From Acidobacteriota bacterium (lineage in GTDB: Bacteria > Acidobacteriota > Thermoanaerobaculia > Multivoradales > JAHZIX01), in contig JAXHTF010000059.1 of NCBI GenBank assembly GCA_034211275.1, positions 1-32,969 of the forward strand: 32,969 nt of DNA, written 5' to 3'. The position numbers and the translations under genes were made by a program. The notes under the pieces are model-generated. The model was not told where the DNA came from. It ran no database searches and saw only the letters and a program-made list of their open reading frames with translations. Positions within the stretch are counted from its first letter, which is position 1; the number at the start of each line of letters is the position of its first letter. Of the stretch, positions 1 through 8,010 are shown piece by piece.

Positions 1-13
1 AGAGGCCGCCCCC

Positions 14-760
14 TCATGCTGGGGCCTCATTTGGCATGATCCCGAGGATATCGCGTGCCTCAGACAGGGGCAGCCACACGCCAGCAGCCACTATGGCCCG
101 ATGTAGAAGCCGGTGACAACAGGCGCAGAGCAACGCCACGTCAGTCAGTCTGACTTGGCGCTCTCCGCGAGTTTCGGCAAAGGGAACAAGGTGATGCACT
201 TCGAAGGCTGCGTCTTCAAACGCTGGATCTCGACAGGTCGACCTGGATCCGCAAAGTTCGCAGCTCAAAGGTTGCTGGCGCCGGCGGTGAGATGCCAGGA
301 CGCGTGAACGGAGCCTTCGATCGCGCTCTCTCGCTTGGTGAACTTGTGTAAGTAGCCGGCCCTCATAGAACAGTTCTCGCCGGTCTTCCTCAATGTAAGC
401 CAAGTCTATGTAGTCAGCAGCTGAGCGAATCAGATCTGCAAGGCGTGCAACCTCTTCCGGCTGGTCGCCCAACTCGGACCACACCTCTCGATCCATTGCC
501 GAAACGTGTTCAAGGCCTGCGCCTGTCGCAACCTGTCGGAGGTTCTGCAGCTTGAACGACACTCCAGCCGGGTTTCGAAAGGTTCGGTTCATATGACGGT
601 GACGGTGAAATGGCAGTCTTCGCAGAAGCGCCGAGAGTCCCTGGACCTCCTGACTCGTCTGGGAAGGTATTTCCCCCCCGGAGCGGAAGTAGAGGTCCAA
701 CGCCAAGATCGTCTCATCTCGGTTCCATCTCGGATTGCCATGGCCCTGTGTACGTGCCAT
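14..760 (-). CDS. HNH endonuclease, probable type IV (modified-DNA-dependent) restriction enzyme
   Basis: The C-terminal third is a clear HNH nuclease with zinc-binding cysteines. It has CELC near residues 167-170, the catalytic-type VHH at 188-190, and the CxCCHRLLH block at 212-220. The N-terminal half reads GNPRW..DE..LALDLY and then FRNPAGVSFKL. As I recall it, this is the pattern of the sulfur-binding domain in ScoMcrA-like enzymes that cut phosphorothioate or methylated DNA. Assignment to a modification-dependent enzyme is therefore family inference; the HNH call is direct. The open frame extends 13 codons upstream to a TTG, but that stretch belongs to a dispersed repeat (start 777), so the ATG at 758-760 is chosen, giving 248 aa. 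No methyltransferase or dnd-type partner lies nearby, which fits a stand-alone type IV enzyme. Confidence 0.78.
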   Translation of the reverse strand: MARTQGHGNPRWNRDETILALDLYFRSGGEIPSQTSQEVQGLSALLRRLPFHRHRHMNRTFRNPAGVSFKLQNLRQVATGAGLEHVSAMDREVWSELGDQPEEVARLADLIRSAADYIDLAYIEEDRRELFYEGRLLTQVHQARERDRRLRSRVLASHRRRQQPLSCELCGSRSTCRDPAFEDAAFEVHHLVPFAETRGERQVRLTDVALLCACCHRLLHRAIVAAGVWLPLSEARDILGIMPNEAPA

Positions 761-776
761 TATCTCAAGAGGCTCC

Positions 777-1109
777 AGATTCAACGACTCCCGCCACAAT
801 TCGCCTATACGACATCCGCGAGTCGCCCCTCAAGGTCTCACTCTCCTTCAAAGTTACGCTTTTCCTTCATGATACGCGTTCTCCGGAGCCACCGTCAATC
901 GCCAGACTTGTCCGATAGGCCAGCCGGAAGAGCACCTGTCGCGTAGTTTCCGCCTATGCGACATCCCTTGTCACTGAGGCGCCTCAAAGGCAGAGCCAGC
1001 CCCCCGCGATCAGGGCCACCGAGGTGGCCCCAGCAGTGCCTATGCGACAAGAACCGCTGCCGGATAGGCAGATAGCTGGTTGTTCGCATAGGCGCTGCCG
1101 GATAGGCAG
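777..1109. repeat. 333-bp dispersed repeat, copy A, with clustered 12-bp motifs
   Basis: This block aligns end to end with 28858-29189 (332 bp) at clearly related but diverged sequence. It carries seven copies of a 12-bp motif, consensus TGYCGNATAGGC. The inverted copies are at 803, 952 and 1038, and the direct copies at 909, 1058, 1081 and 1096. The left end (AGATTCAACGACTCCCGCC) is also found at 1786 and 28858. No intact reading frame is shared by the two long copies. The motif layout resembles arrays of transposase or recombinase binding sites, but no known element was recognised. It fills most of the gap between the HNH gene and the amidohydrolase relic. Confidence 0.75.
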
Positions 1110-1229
1110 TCGAGCCCACGGTGGCTCAGCCAAGCCAGCAGAGCTCTTCACCCATTGACATGGCTCAGCTGAGCTGTCGTCAGGCTGAAGAGCCCACACA
1201 ACTTAGAGCGTAGCGGGCTACAGATTCAG

Positions 1230-1479
1230 GTCAGATTCCGGCGAGAAGGAGCCGTCGAGGACCGCGGCTTCCTGCGGGCGGACGTGGGCATGGGCAACGC
1301 CGGGCATGGCCCTGCATTGCGGCCATGGGGATTCACCCCAGCGGCGCTTCAGGAGGCCAATGCTGCCGTGGGTGCCGAAGCCCCCGTCGCGGCGATCTTG
1401 ATCAGATCGACTCCGTGCTTGCTGTGCACCCTCGTCGCTCTTCGAACCGCGTCGGCCCCATCGGCCACTCCATCCGCTA
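1230..1479 (-). pseudogene. amidohydrolase fragment (degenerate)
   Basis: On the minus strand from about 1479 the frame reads ADGVADGADAVRRATRV and then GVDLIKIAATGA. This matches the conserved stretch before and at the metal-bridging lysine of imidazolonepropionase-like amidohydrolases. The frame then hits a stop. A shifted frame continues with GVAHAHVRP, resembling the next metal-ligand block (AAHAHG) of the same family. The N-terminal metal site and the C-terminus are missing. It starts right after the stop of the glycine-zipper gene. It is a relic, unrelated in sequence detail to the intact amidohydrolase at 18193. The boundaries are approximate. Confidence 0.55.
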
Positions 1480-1647
1480 CTGGAGCTTGCGTTCTAGGGC
1501 GGGCGTGAGGATCAAACCCAAAGCCGCCCCGAGGACGAGGCCGGTACCTGCACTGCCGAGGGCGGCCCCGAAGATCATTCCGGCACCTGCGCCGAGGGCT
1601 ATGCTCTTACTCTTGAGGCCTGGGCCTCTATCTGACTGCTCGCTCAT
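1477..1647 (-). CDS. small glycine-zipper membrane protein
   Basis: This is a 56-aa protein starting at the ATG at 1645-1647, with a good AAGGAG ribosome site about 6 nt upstream. The frame stays open further upstream, but those codons lie beyond the ribosome site and look non-coding. After a polar N-terminus (MSEQSDRGPGLKSKS) comes one long hydrophobic stretch rich in GxxxG/A spacing (GAGAGMIFGAALGSAGTG). It then continues as GLVLGAALGLIL, typical of glycine-zipper peptides that pack in membranes. No function can be assigned. It is monocistronic, followed immediately by an amidohydrolase relic. The SD and composition make it likely real. Confidence 0.65.
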   Translation of the reverse strand: MSEQSDRGPGLKSKSIALGAGAGMIFGAALGSAGTGLVLGAALGLILTPALERKLQ

Positions 1648-1780
1648 TCGATTCTCCTTCCACACCCAACTCTCTGCGATGATCAGGGGCGGTCCATTGT
1701 CGGTCTCACGCTCCGGTTCTAGGACCCCCAAGGAAATTGATCCATCGGGGGCACCTATAAGAACCTACGAGAGACTATCC

Positions 1781-1823
1781 ACCTTAGATTCAACGACACC
1801 CGCAACGACCTTCCCATACGACC
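1781..1823. repeat. partial copy C of the 333-bp repeat (left end only)
   Basis: ACCTTAGATTCAACGACACC at 1781-1800, followed by CATACGAC at about 1815, matches the left 40 bp of copies A (777) and B (28858). The flank ACCTTAG is shared with copy B. The motif cluster of the full copies is absent. The stretch 1648-1918 holds nothing else that I can identify. Confidence 0.5.
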
Positions 1824-1918
1824 TCTGCACCCGGCCCTCAGACCTCGAGCTGCTGCCAGGCACCTCCTGCTTGCTCACGGCTTCGGGTGTTCGCACTGGC
1901 AGCCAAGCTCGGCACGGC

Positions 1919-2491
1919 TCAAGCCACCTTCTCGGCGACATAGACGTGGTTGTCCCCGGGGTCGTTGAAGTGGGTCTTCAGCTCCATCCCCGATCGCTCC
2001 AGCAGCTCCCGGTATCCGTCCGCGCCCAACGAGACGTAGTGGAACGCCACTCCATTCATCTCCCCCTGCTTCGAACCCTGCACATCTCCCGAGGTAAAGA
2101 AAAACTGCCCGCCGGGCTTCAACCAATCCGAAACCTGCCGTACCACGGCTCGCTGGTCGTCTTCTGATAGGTGGAAGAGCACGCCCCAGGCCACCACCGC
2201 ATCGAAGGACTCGGCGGCGAAGTGGGCGTCTTGGATCCGCCCGCAGCGGGCGGGGACGCTCGGAAACGCGGCGCGGTAGCGTTCGATCATCTCCAACGAG
2301 CTATCCAACGCCACCACGTCGAAGCCTTCCTGGAGCAGGAACCGAGAGATCGGGATGCCGTTGCCACAGCCGAGATCGAGCACCCGCGCGTGGGGCGGCA
2401 AGCCACGGGCAAAGTCTGCGAGCTCGGGAATGCCGACCTCGGGATCCCGGGCTGTGGCGTACCACTCGGCGATTTGGTCGTATTCGCGCAT
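1919..2491 (-). CDS. class I SAM-dependent methyltransferase
   Basis: This 190-aa protein has a Rossmann methyltransferase core. Motif I is VLDLGCGNG near residues 37-45, followed by the acidic end of strand 2 (VVALDSS). Motif IV-like FDAVVAWGVLFHL and the LKPGGQFFFTSG strand complete the fold. The start MREYDQIAEWYA is the usual beginning of small UbiE/Methyltransf_11-type enzymes. The open frame extends 13 codons further to a GTG at 2530, and neither start has a strong ribosome site. The substrate cannot be told from sequence. It lies 86 bp downstream of the DUF3024 gene on the same strand and may share its transcript. Confidence 0.85.
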   Translation of the reverse strand: MREYDQIAEWYATARDPEVGIPELADFARGLPPHARVLDLGCGNGIPISRFLLQEGFDVVALDSSLEMIERYRAAFPSVPARCGRIQDAHFAAESFDAVVAWGVLFHLSEDDQRAVVRQVSDWLKPGGQFFFTSGDVQGSKQGEMNGVAFHYVSLGADGYRELLERSGMELKTHFNDPGDNHVYVAEKVA

Positions 2492-2577
2492 AGCAGGCGG
2501 CTCGACTTTCCCCACGGGCCGATCAGGCACTCAGCACAGAGAGAATCGTGGGCCGGGTGAACGCTCGATGCCCTGCC

Positions 2578-2925
2578 TCACCCGAAAAAACACGAGAATT
2601 CGTCCGCCTCCACCAAGGCCAGGAACTCCTCCACCGAATGGACCTCCCGGGCAGGATCGTAGGGATGCCACTTGAGGTCCGCTCGCTGCCAATAGACCTT
2701 CCAAATCCCCGTCCTCTTGACATAGGTCGCCTTGGCGATGGCGGACTCGATGGTCTGAGACGGATCGTTCCACCGGGGACGGATCTCGAAAAGCTCGAGA
2801 CTCTGCCCTGTGATGCGGTACCCAAAATCGAGCTTGGGGCGAATGTGGGCCGGCGGCCGGCGACGATCCATGAATCCGGCGACCGCCCGCTCCACTCGTT
2901 TTGTCTCGAACTCACTCAGCGCCAT
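2578..2925 (-). CDS. DUF3024 family protein
   Basis: This is a 115-aa protein that matches the DUF3024 pattern along its whole length. It has IRPKLDFGYRI and then LELFEIRPRW in the middle, KATYVKRTGIWKVYW, LKWHPYDP, and the closing EFSCFFG. The family is small, cytosolic and uncharacterised, and full-length members are about this size, so the gene looks intact. The ATG at 2923-2925 has only a weak GAG ribosome site. It lies between the LOG-family gene and the methyltransferase, all on the minus strand, so a loose operon is possible. Confidence 0.85.
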   Translation of the reverse strand: MALSEFETKRVERAVAGFMDRRRPPAHIRPKLDFGYRITGQSLELFEIRPRWNDPSQTIESAIAKATYVKRTGIWKVYWQRADLKWHPYDPAREVHSVEEFLALVEADEFSCFFG

Positions 2926-3032
2926 CTCAGCAAAATCTCATGGTTCCGTTGTGGTGAGGACCAACCCTCGAAGCCGTTGCCCCGGCCCCAAGCCTCTTTT
3001 CCTTTCCGATCCCCCGTCCGTCTGATCCCCCG

Positions 3033-4196
3033 TCAAGGAGCATCCACAGAATACACCGCCGGGTCGAAGATCTTGATGCGGCGCACGATCTCCTCCTCGC
3101 TGTCCGTCAATGCCAGCAGCTCGCCGTACATGTGGCCCTGGGCCACCGCGGAGAGAAGCGGCCAGACCGGACGCTTCTCCGTCCACCAACGCTCACCCAG
3201 CAGGATCATCGGTGAGCACACGCGATGCCCTCCGTACTCGTTGATGTAGTGATTCTGCGCCGCGTCCTGAAAGATCTCCTGGGTCGTGCCGGCGCTCCCC
3301 GGTGCAAAGATCACCCCGTGCTTCGCGATGGCCAGCAGGCCGTCCTCGCGAACGCTGTTGGCGAAGTATTTGGCGATATGGGTCGCAAAGGGCGCCGGTG
3401 GCTCGTGGCCGTAGAGCCAGGTGGGAATCCCGACACTCCGGCACTGCTCCTCGTCACCCTGGCTGAGCGGAAACTCCTCCCTCACGCGCCAGGCCCGGTG
3501 GAGCCAGTCCTCGTCCTTGTACTCCTGCCCCGGCTGGGCCCCGTCCGGGCGCGGCTCGAGCAGGTCGATGGCTTCGGCAAGCGCGGCCTCGCTGCGGCTC
3601 GCGAAGTAGGCACCGAGGTGCGTCGCCTCCATGGCTCCCGGCCCCCCACCGCTCACCATCAAGAACCCCTCTCGGGTCAAGGTCCTCGCCACTCTGGCGG
3701 TGCTGGCGTAGAAAGGATCACTCCGCTCCATCCCGTGCCCACCCATCACCGCCACCACCCGCTGACCGGCGATCACCTCTTCGAGGGCGTCGGTGATGGA
3801 GTGGTCGTGGAGCCGGCGGGCCAGGCTCACATCGATGGTTCTGGGTGTCTTCCCCTGCTCGACGTATTGCCGATAGATGCCCGCATCGTGGGTGTCTTGG
3901 TAGGTCTTGTCCAGATCAAACCCCGCAAAGAGCTCGTCGACGGAATAGAGCTCCTTGCGGTGCACCTTGAATTTGAGGTCGGGAACGACGGGGATGACCG
4001 TGCCTCCGCTGAGCACAATATGGCCTGCCGCCTTCGCTTCGAGGTCACAGCCCAGGAAGAGCGAGCCTGGGAATCCATGCTTCAGAATGGACCTGCGGTA
4101 GCTCTTGAGATCCAGGGCCTGAATCGCGGCGGGATTCGCCTCGGGGTTCTGCTTCAACCAGGTCTTGAAGTCCCGGATGCTGTCGATTTCTTTCAT
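3033..4196 (-). CDS. LOG-family nucleotide-binding protein (long form)
   Basis: This 387-aa protein has a LOG/lysine-decarboxylase-like Rossmann core in its second half. It has MGGHGMERSD at residues 151-160, SGGGPGAMEATHLGAY at 182-197, and PGSAGTTQEI at 299-308. The last is a variant of the PGGxGTxxE signature that shapes the nucleotide 5'-monophosphate site. Short LOG proteins cleave nucleotide 5'-monophosphates to free base and ribose phosphate. Long forms with an N-terminal extension, as here (about 145 residues), are seen in PpnN-like enzymes. The Gly-to-Ser change in the signature leaves the activity uncertain. The substrate is unknown. Confidence 0.8.
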   Translation of the reverse strand: MKEIDSIRDFKTWLKQNPEANPAAIQALDLKSYRRSILKHGFPGSLFLGCDLEAKAAGHIVLSGGTVIPVVPDLKFKVHRKELYSVDELFAGFDLDKTYQDTHDAGIYRQYVEQGKTPRTIDVSLARRLHDHSITDALEEVIAGQRVVAVMGGHGMERSDPFYASTARVARTLTREGFLMVSGGGPGAMEATHLGAYFASRSEAALAEAIDLLEPRPDGAQPGQEYKDEDWLHRAWRVREEFPLSQGDEEQCRSVGIPTWLYGHEPPAPFATHIAKYFANSVREDGLLAIAKHGVIFAPGSAGTTQEIFQDAAQNHYINEYGGHRVCSPMILLGERWWTEKRPVWPLLSAVAQGHMYGELLALTDSEEEIVRRIKIFDPAVYSVDAP

Positions 4197-4280
4197 CTCG
4201 ATGGGTCTCTTGGGGCTGCTGGAGAGTCGGCCTGCACCGGTCTGCCGATCCTGTATCGAGTTGGCAGCCCTTGGCCAAGG

Positions 4281-4637
4281 TCAAGCGCCCGGTGCAGCGA
4301 TTGGTGGGGGCGCACGCCACAGCTCCACGGTACCCGTTCCGTAGTCTCCCACGACCAGCCACCTGCGCGGCAGATCTGGCAGATGAGCCCTGAGTGGCGA
4401 GGATGCCAACATTCTCTGAGCGTTCTCGACCAACACTCCCCATTCATTCTCGCATCGCCGCGAGCTGGGCTCCGAATCGACCACCTCACAGAGCAGGCAG
4501 GCAGGGGTCGGACGCAACGCGATCGCCTCCTCGAACAGAACGACCCCCGCACCCGAAGCAAGAACTTCCTCCGCCAGCCTCAACCTCTGCTCCGAGGCGT
4601 TGGCGTCGATCGAAAGAGCGTCTCGGTATGCGGACAT
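4281..4637 (-). CDS. hypothetical protein
   Basis: From the ATG at 4635-4637 this gives 118 aa (MSAYRDALSIDANASEQ...). The first half is helical and looks like a short repeat protein (LRLAEEVLASGAGVVLFEEAIAL). The second half contains PRRWLVVGDYGTGTVELWRAP, a likely beta-hairpin. No family was recognised and no export signal is seen. The frame continues upstream to 4715, but those codons look non-coding. No strong ribosome site is visible. It sits 84 bp downstream-to-upstream from the LOG gene start on the same strand and could be read with it. It could be a spurious frame, though composition and codon use look like a real gene. Confidence 0.5.
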   Translation of the reverse strand: MSAYRDALSIDANASEQRLRLAEEVLASGAGVVLFEEAIALRPTPACLLCEVVDSEPSSRRCENEWGVLVENAQRMLASSPLRAHLPDLPRRWLVVGDYGTGTVELWRAPPPIAAPGA

Positions 4638-4780
4638 AATGCTTATCTTTGCTTGGTTGGCGTCGAGCGTTCGCTTCCAACGATGGGTTGTGCAGCAGCT
4701 ATTCTCATCACCCACTCAAGATCCCGACGAATGCGAGGATCGTGCTCATGGTCGGCACAGCGGCGCCAGCCGGCACACCG

Positions 4781-4972
4781 GAGCCCCAGAGAGGCGGAGA
4801 CATCTAGCCCGGGGCGACAGGGCGCCCCCAAGCCCCGGAGAGGCAGAAGCATCTAGGGTACGCGATCCAAAGATTTCCCTAGCAGCCCCGGAGGGGCGAC
4901 GGCATCTAGCCCGGGGCGCGAGCCCCGGGTAGGCGACCCGACGAATTCCCTAGCCCCGGAGGGGCGACAGCA
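4781..4972 (+). repeat. array of REP-like GC-rich palindromes (forward)
   Basis: Several units of AGCCCCGGAGGGGCGAC, then CATCTAGCCCGGGGC with GAGCCCCGGGT. Each half is a short perfect palindrome (CCCCGGAGGGG; CCCGGGGCGCGAGCCCCGGG). The same unit occurs in reverse at 5216-5302, forward at 17424-17509, and beside a RAYT relic. It is probably the REP/BIME of this genome. Confidence 0.8.
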
Positions 4973-5010
4973 ACTCTCGCTCCTCCTCGGACCCCAACAT
5001 CCCTCGACCA

Positions 5011-5205
5011 TCGACCGTCCTGAGGCCCAGATATGGTCCTTATCGTAGTCGATGTCGTTTAATTCGAGAAGCTCAACGAACTCCTCTGGAAACGTTTGCT
5101 TTCGATGTTGATGCGCTGGGTTCCGAATACAGCGACTGACATAAGCAGCCATGGGCTCGCCGACTGTGAATGCACCGTATCCGGCATGGTTAGCCTTCCT
5201 TTGGA
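5011..5205 (-). pseudogene. RAYT (REP-associated Y1 transposase) C-terminal relic
   Basis: The minus strand reads GYGAFTVG, then a helix, then IRNPAHQHRKQTFPEEF and ELNDIDYDKDHIW. This is the typical C-terminal end of REP-associated tyrosine transposases (GYGAFSVS...YI.NQ..HHRK.TFQ.E...L......YD..Y.W). The N-terminal two-thirds, with the HUH motif and catalytic tyrosine, is missing, so it cannot be active. The frame is cut on both sides by the REP-like palindromes, which face each other across it. That is the arrangement expected of a decayed REP-RAYT unit. Confidence 0.7.
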
Positions 5206-5215
5206 ATGGGCGTTA

Positions 5216-5302
5216 CTGTCGCCCCTCCGGGGCTTTGGTTGCTGATGTCCCAAGACCCGGGGCTCGCGCCCCGGGCTAGATGCCTCCGCCCCTCCGGGGC
5301 TG
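5216..5302 (-). repeat. REP-like palindromes (inverted orientation)
   Basis: CTGTCGCCCCTCCGGGGCT, then ACCCGGGGCTCGCGCCCCGG, then CTAGATGCCTCCGCCCCTC. This is the reverse complement of the units at 4781-4972, on the other side of the RAYT relic. The rest of 4638-5365 shows nothing further. Confidence 0.8.
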
Positions 5303-5365
5303 GTTTGGGTTGCCCTTCCACAAGCACGGTGGCCATCGCTACCTCGCCTTGCCCGAAGCCCCCCG

Positions 5366-6418
5366 CTACGGGTCGAGGAGCGCCAGCAGCGACGATGACC
5401 AGAGCGGGAGATCCCCACCGGCGCGGTTCCGCTCCTGTGCGGCGGCGTTGTACGTCGCCATCAGACGCCGCGGGTCGCACATCACCTCGATCAGCCGCTC
5501 GCGCCCAAAGGCCTCCTCGATGGTCACCGCCATCTTCCAGCCTACGGTGTACCACGGCCCCTGAACGCCGAAGAACTCCATGGCGGCGGCCCGCACGGCG
5601 TCGGGGTCCGAGAGCCGCCCCTCCGCCACGTCGAGCAAGAACATCTCGACCCGGCGCAGGTCCGCCTCCACATTGGCGACATCGCGGTCCCAGCGCGCCC
5701 TCTCTTCCGCCGAGCTCGCTGCGTGGGGGTGGACGCTAGGCCCGCCCGCCGCTGCCAGCATGGCCAGCCCCTCCCCGAAGGCCCCCGCCCACCTCACGGC
5801 CGTCCGTACCCGATCCGTGAGCTCCGAATCCGCGGCTCCGCAGGCAGCCGCGTAGCCGATGTGATGGAGCTCGTGGGCCAGCGTATTCTCCAGCTTCGCC
5901 CGGGGAACGGTGGGATCCAGGTGAATGAAGATGGCCGGGTCGCTCTCCACCTCGAAGACGAAGGAGTTGGGCCGCGGCTTGATGGCGGGATACAACGTGG
6001 CGCGGAGCTTGGTTCCCGCCGGAAGGTACGCCAAGGCACGCCCTGCAGCCCCGGTGAGGTCCGCCTGACGCCAGTCCGCCACCGCCTCCGCAAGCGCCGG
6101 CGCGGAGGCCACCACGGGGTCGGAGAGCAGGAACTCCTGGAAGGCGGAGTCCTGAAACTCTCGCCCCATCGATCGCTCGCGCTGCTGCAAACGGCGGTAC
6201 CCTTCGCTCTCGAAGAGTCTCCCCCAAGCCTCCTCGGCCACCGGCTCTCCCGCCCGATGGGCGTGCAGGATCGCGAGAGCGGCGTCCGCCTCGTCCGTCT
6301 CCATCCGAACGTCCACGGCGGCGGCCCCCGCCTCCTGAGAGGCTCCCAAGGGCGCGGTGGACAACGCCACGAGGATCATCCCGGCGAATGCAACGACAAG
6401 GCTGACTCGATAGACCAT
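5366..6418 (-). CDS. secreted putative zinc metallopeptidase (HExxH, DUF5700-like)
   Basis: This 350-aa protein has an N-terminal signal peptide (hydrophobic residues 5-20, likely cleaved after LGASQ). A zinc-binding helix HELHHIGY is at 182-189, and a downstream GEGLAML at 215-221 could supply the third ligand (Glu216), as in gluzincins. I recall this combination from DUF5700/DUF2268-like putative peptidases; the exact family is not certain. The ATG has a strong GGAGGAG ribosome site. A second domain of about 110 helical residues follows, with the segment FFGVQGPWYTVGWKMA. It probably acts outside the cytoplasm on an unknown substrate. It stands alone between repeats and the beta-helix gene. 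Confidence 0.75.
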   Translation of the reverse strand: MVYRVSLVVAFAGMILVALSTAPLGASQEAGAAAVDVRMETDEADAALAILHAHRAGEPVAEEAWGRLFESEGYRRLQQRERSMGREFQDSAFQEFLLSDPVVASAPALAEAVADWRQADLTGAAGRALAYLPAGTKLRATLYPAIKPRPNSFVFEVESDPAIFIHLDPTVPRAKLENTLAHELHHIGYAAACGAADSELTDRVRTAVRWAGAFGEGLAMLAAAGGPSVHPHAASSAEERARWDRDVANVEADLRRVEMFLLDVAEGRLSDPDAVRAAAMEFFGVQGPWYTVGWKMAVTIEEAFGRERLIEVMCDPRRLMATYNAAAQERNRAGGDLPLWSSSLLALLDP

Positions 6419-6673
6419 GGTTCCATCTCCTCCTTGTCCCCGGAAACGCCCGAGCGGCGAGATTGTTCCTCCTCGTGTCGCCGGACGGACCTGATGAGCC
6501 CTGCCTTTGCTAGCTCCTGCTGTGTGGCCCGTGACGGCTCCTCAGGGCGCTGGCGATTGCGGCAACGGCGTGTTGGGCAGCCTCGAGTTGATGCCCAGCA
6601 AACCGGGTCGAACTCAGGGATCGGGGCGGCCCTCCACTCAATCGCAGCGCGGCTCCACGCTCACCCGGGCCTG

Positions 6674-7876
6674 TCAAGGGTTTAGGTTGATCGGACCGCC
6701 GGGCATCTCGAGGAGGCGCTGGAAGCCTCCGAGAAACCGATTGGGCTCCGCTCCAATATCGGCACACGGGACGGTGTTGAGGTCCAGGACGCGGGTCCCT
6801 TCCCCACCGCCGGCGATGATCTGGTTGTCGCAGCTCGGCAGACCGGAGCGAGAGTTCGTTCCGACAAAGGGGCCGATGAAATACTCGTTGCTGCGCACGT
6901 GGAATCGATTGTTGGCGACGGCGGCCCCGGTCGCGCTGAGCAGACCGATCCCAGCATCCACATCCTCGATCTCGTTGCGCACTACTTGGACGCCGGGGAC
7001 GGCTCCAAGGACCGCGATGCCGACTGCCGGCGGGGGAAAGCGGATGCCAGAGATCCGGTTGCCCACAACCTGTACATCTTCGGCATCCTGCACGACCAGG
7101 CCCGCCGGTTGGCCGACCACGACATCACGCACGCTGTTGTCGACGAAAGTCAGCCTCCTGGCACGGACCAAGAAGGGGGCTGCCCCGGTCATCTCGTTGC
7201 CTCGGACCGTGCCGCCCACGACGGGCCCGTGGGGGATCAAGAGAGAGCCGCCCTCGGTGTCCGTACATCGGGTGGAGCTCCCCTGGATGGCCACGGAAAC
7301 CGGCTTGCCAGGGGAATCGGATCCCACGCCGATCACGTTGTCCTCGATGCGCAGATTCCGTGTGTCGCCGTAGATCTCGGGACCGCGAGGCACGTCCTCG
7401 AATTCACAGCTCTCCACCTCCAACCCGACCAACAGACCGTCGGTCGTGACGAAGTCGCAGTTCTCATCGGCCTGCCAGCCAGGAGTGGCCTCGATGGGAG
7501 AGTGGAGGTAGCGGAACCGCAGGTTGGCGACGCGCACCCCTCGAACCGTGCCGTCGAACGGGCCGATCCGGATCCCGGCACCGAAGGAGTCGGAGCTGCC
7601 CCGGATCGTGGCCGGCTCCTCGCCGGCGGCCCCGACGATCTCGACGGAGCGGGTCACAGTCACCGCTTGGTCGCCGTCGAGCCGCCAGGTGCCCCGCAAC
7701 TCGAGGGTGCTCACGTCCGGATTGTCCAGGAGCTCTTGGAGCGTCGCCGGATCGGTGCTCGGATCGTTCGCCCCGGTTCGCGTGACGGTATCCCCGGCTC
7801 GGGCCGCGGAGGATTGGAAGCTCGCGAGCATTAAACTCACGATGAGCAAAAAGTGGTGGGAAAATCGATGGCGCAT
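6674..7876 (-). CDS. secreted right-handed beta-helix repeat protein
   Basis: This is a 400-aa protein with a signal peptide (residues 1-27, ending AARAG) and a perfect AGGAGGT ribosome site 5 nt before the ATG. The body is made of short strands of the parallel beta-helix type (VEIVGAAGEEPATIRG, VRVANLRFRYLHS, LRIEDNVIGVGS, VQVVGNRISGI, VQVVRNEIEDVDAGIGLL, AVANNRFHV). This is the pattern of PbH1 repeats in pectate-lyase-like and surface proteins. Catalytic residues of a particular lyase family are not evident, so binding and enzymatic roles are equally open. It lies 134 bp downstream of the lectin-repeat gene, and the intergenic DNA holds an inverted repeat. Confidence 0.82.
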   Translation of the reverse strand: MRHRFSHHFLLIVSLMLASFQSSAARAGDTVTRTGANDPSTDPATLQELLDNPDVSTLELRGTWRLDGDQAVTVTRSVEIVGAAGEEPATIRGSSDSFGAGIRIGPFDGTVRGVRVANLRFRYLHSPIEATPGWQADENCDFVTTDGLLVGLEVESCEFEDVPRGPEIYGDTRNLRIEDNVIGVGSDSPGKPVSVAIQGSSTRCTDTEGGSLLIPHGPVVGGTVRGNEMTGAAPFLVRARRLTFVDNSVRDVVVGQPAGLVVQDAEDVQVVGNRISGIRFPPPAVGIAVLGAVPGVQVVRNEIEDVDAGIGLLSATGAAVANNRFHVRSNEYFIGPFVGTNSRSGLPSCDNQIIAGGGEGTRVLDLNTVPCADIGAEPNRFLGGFQRLLEMPGGPINLNP

Positions 7877-7942
7877 GAGGTACCTCCTTCGAGGTCATTC
7901 GTTCTTTCCGTGCTTCAGACCGGCCAGGGTAAGCAGCGGCGC

Positions 7943-7975
7943 AGTCACCGGTGCCCGTCAAGGCGTCCGGTGACT
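7943..7975. promoter_or_regulatory. 9-bp inverted repeat AGTCACCGG/CCGGTGACT
   Basis: AGTCACCGG and CCGGTGACT are separated by 15 bp between the lectin-repeat gene and the beta-helix gene. The left arm runs into GTCACCGGTG, the same core as the six repeats at 13363-13470. It could be an operator, or the stem of a terminator for the upstream gene, but there is no T-run. Confidence 0.4.
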
Positions 7976-8010
7976 ACACCGTCTGTTAGCCGATGGATGT
8001 TCTTCGTTGA

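Noticed and set aside
3225-4856. A 543-codon plus-strand frame
   Set aside because: It is antisense to the LOG-family gene, and its last part runs into REP-like repeats; no domain was recognised.
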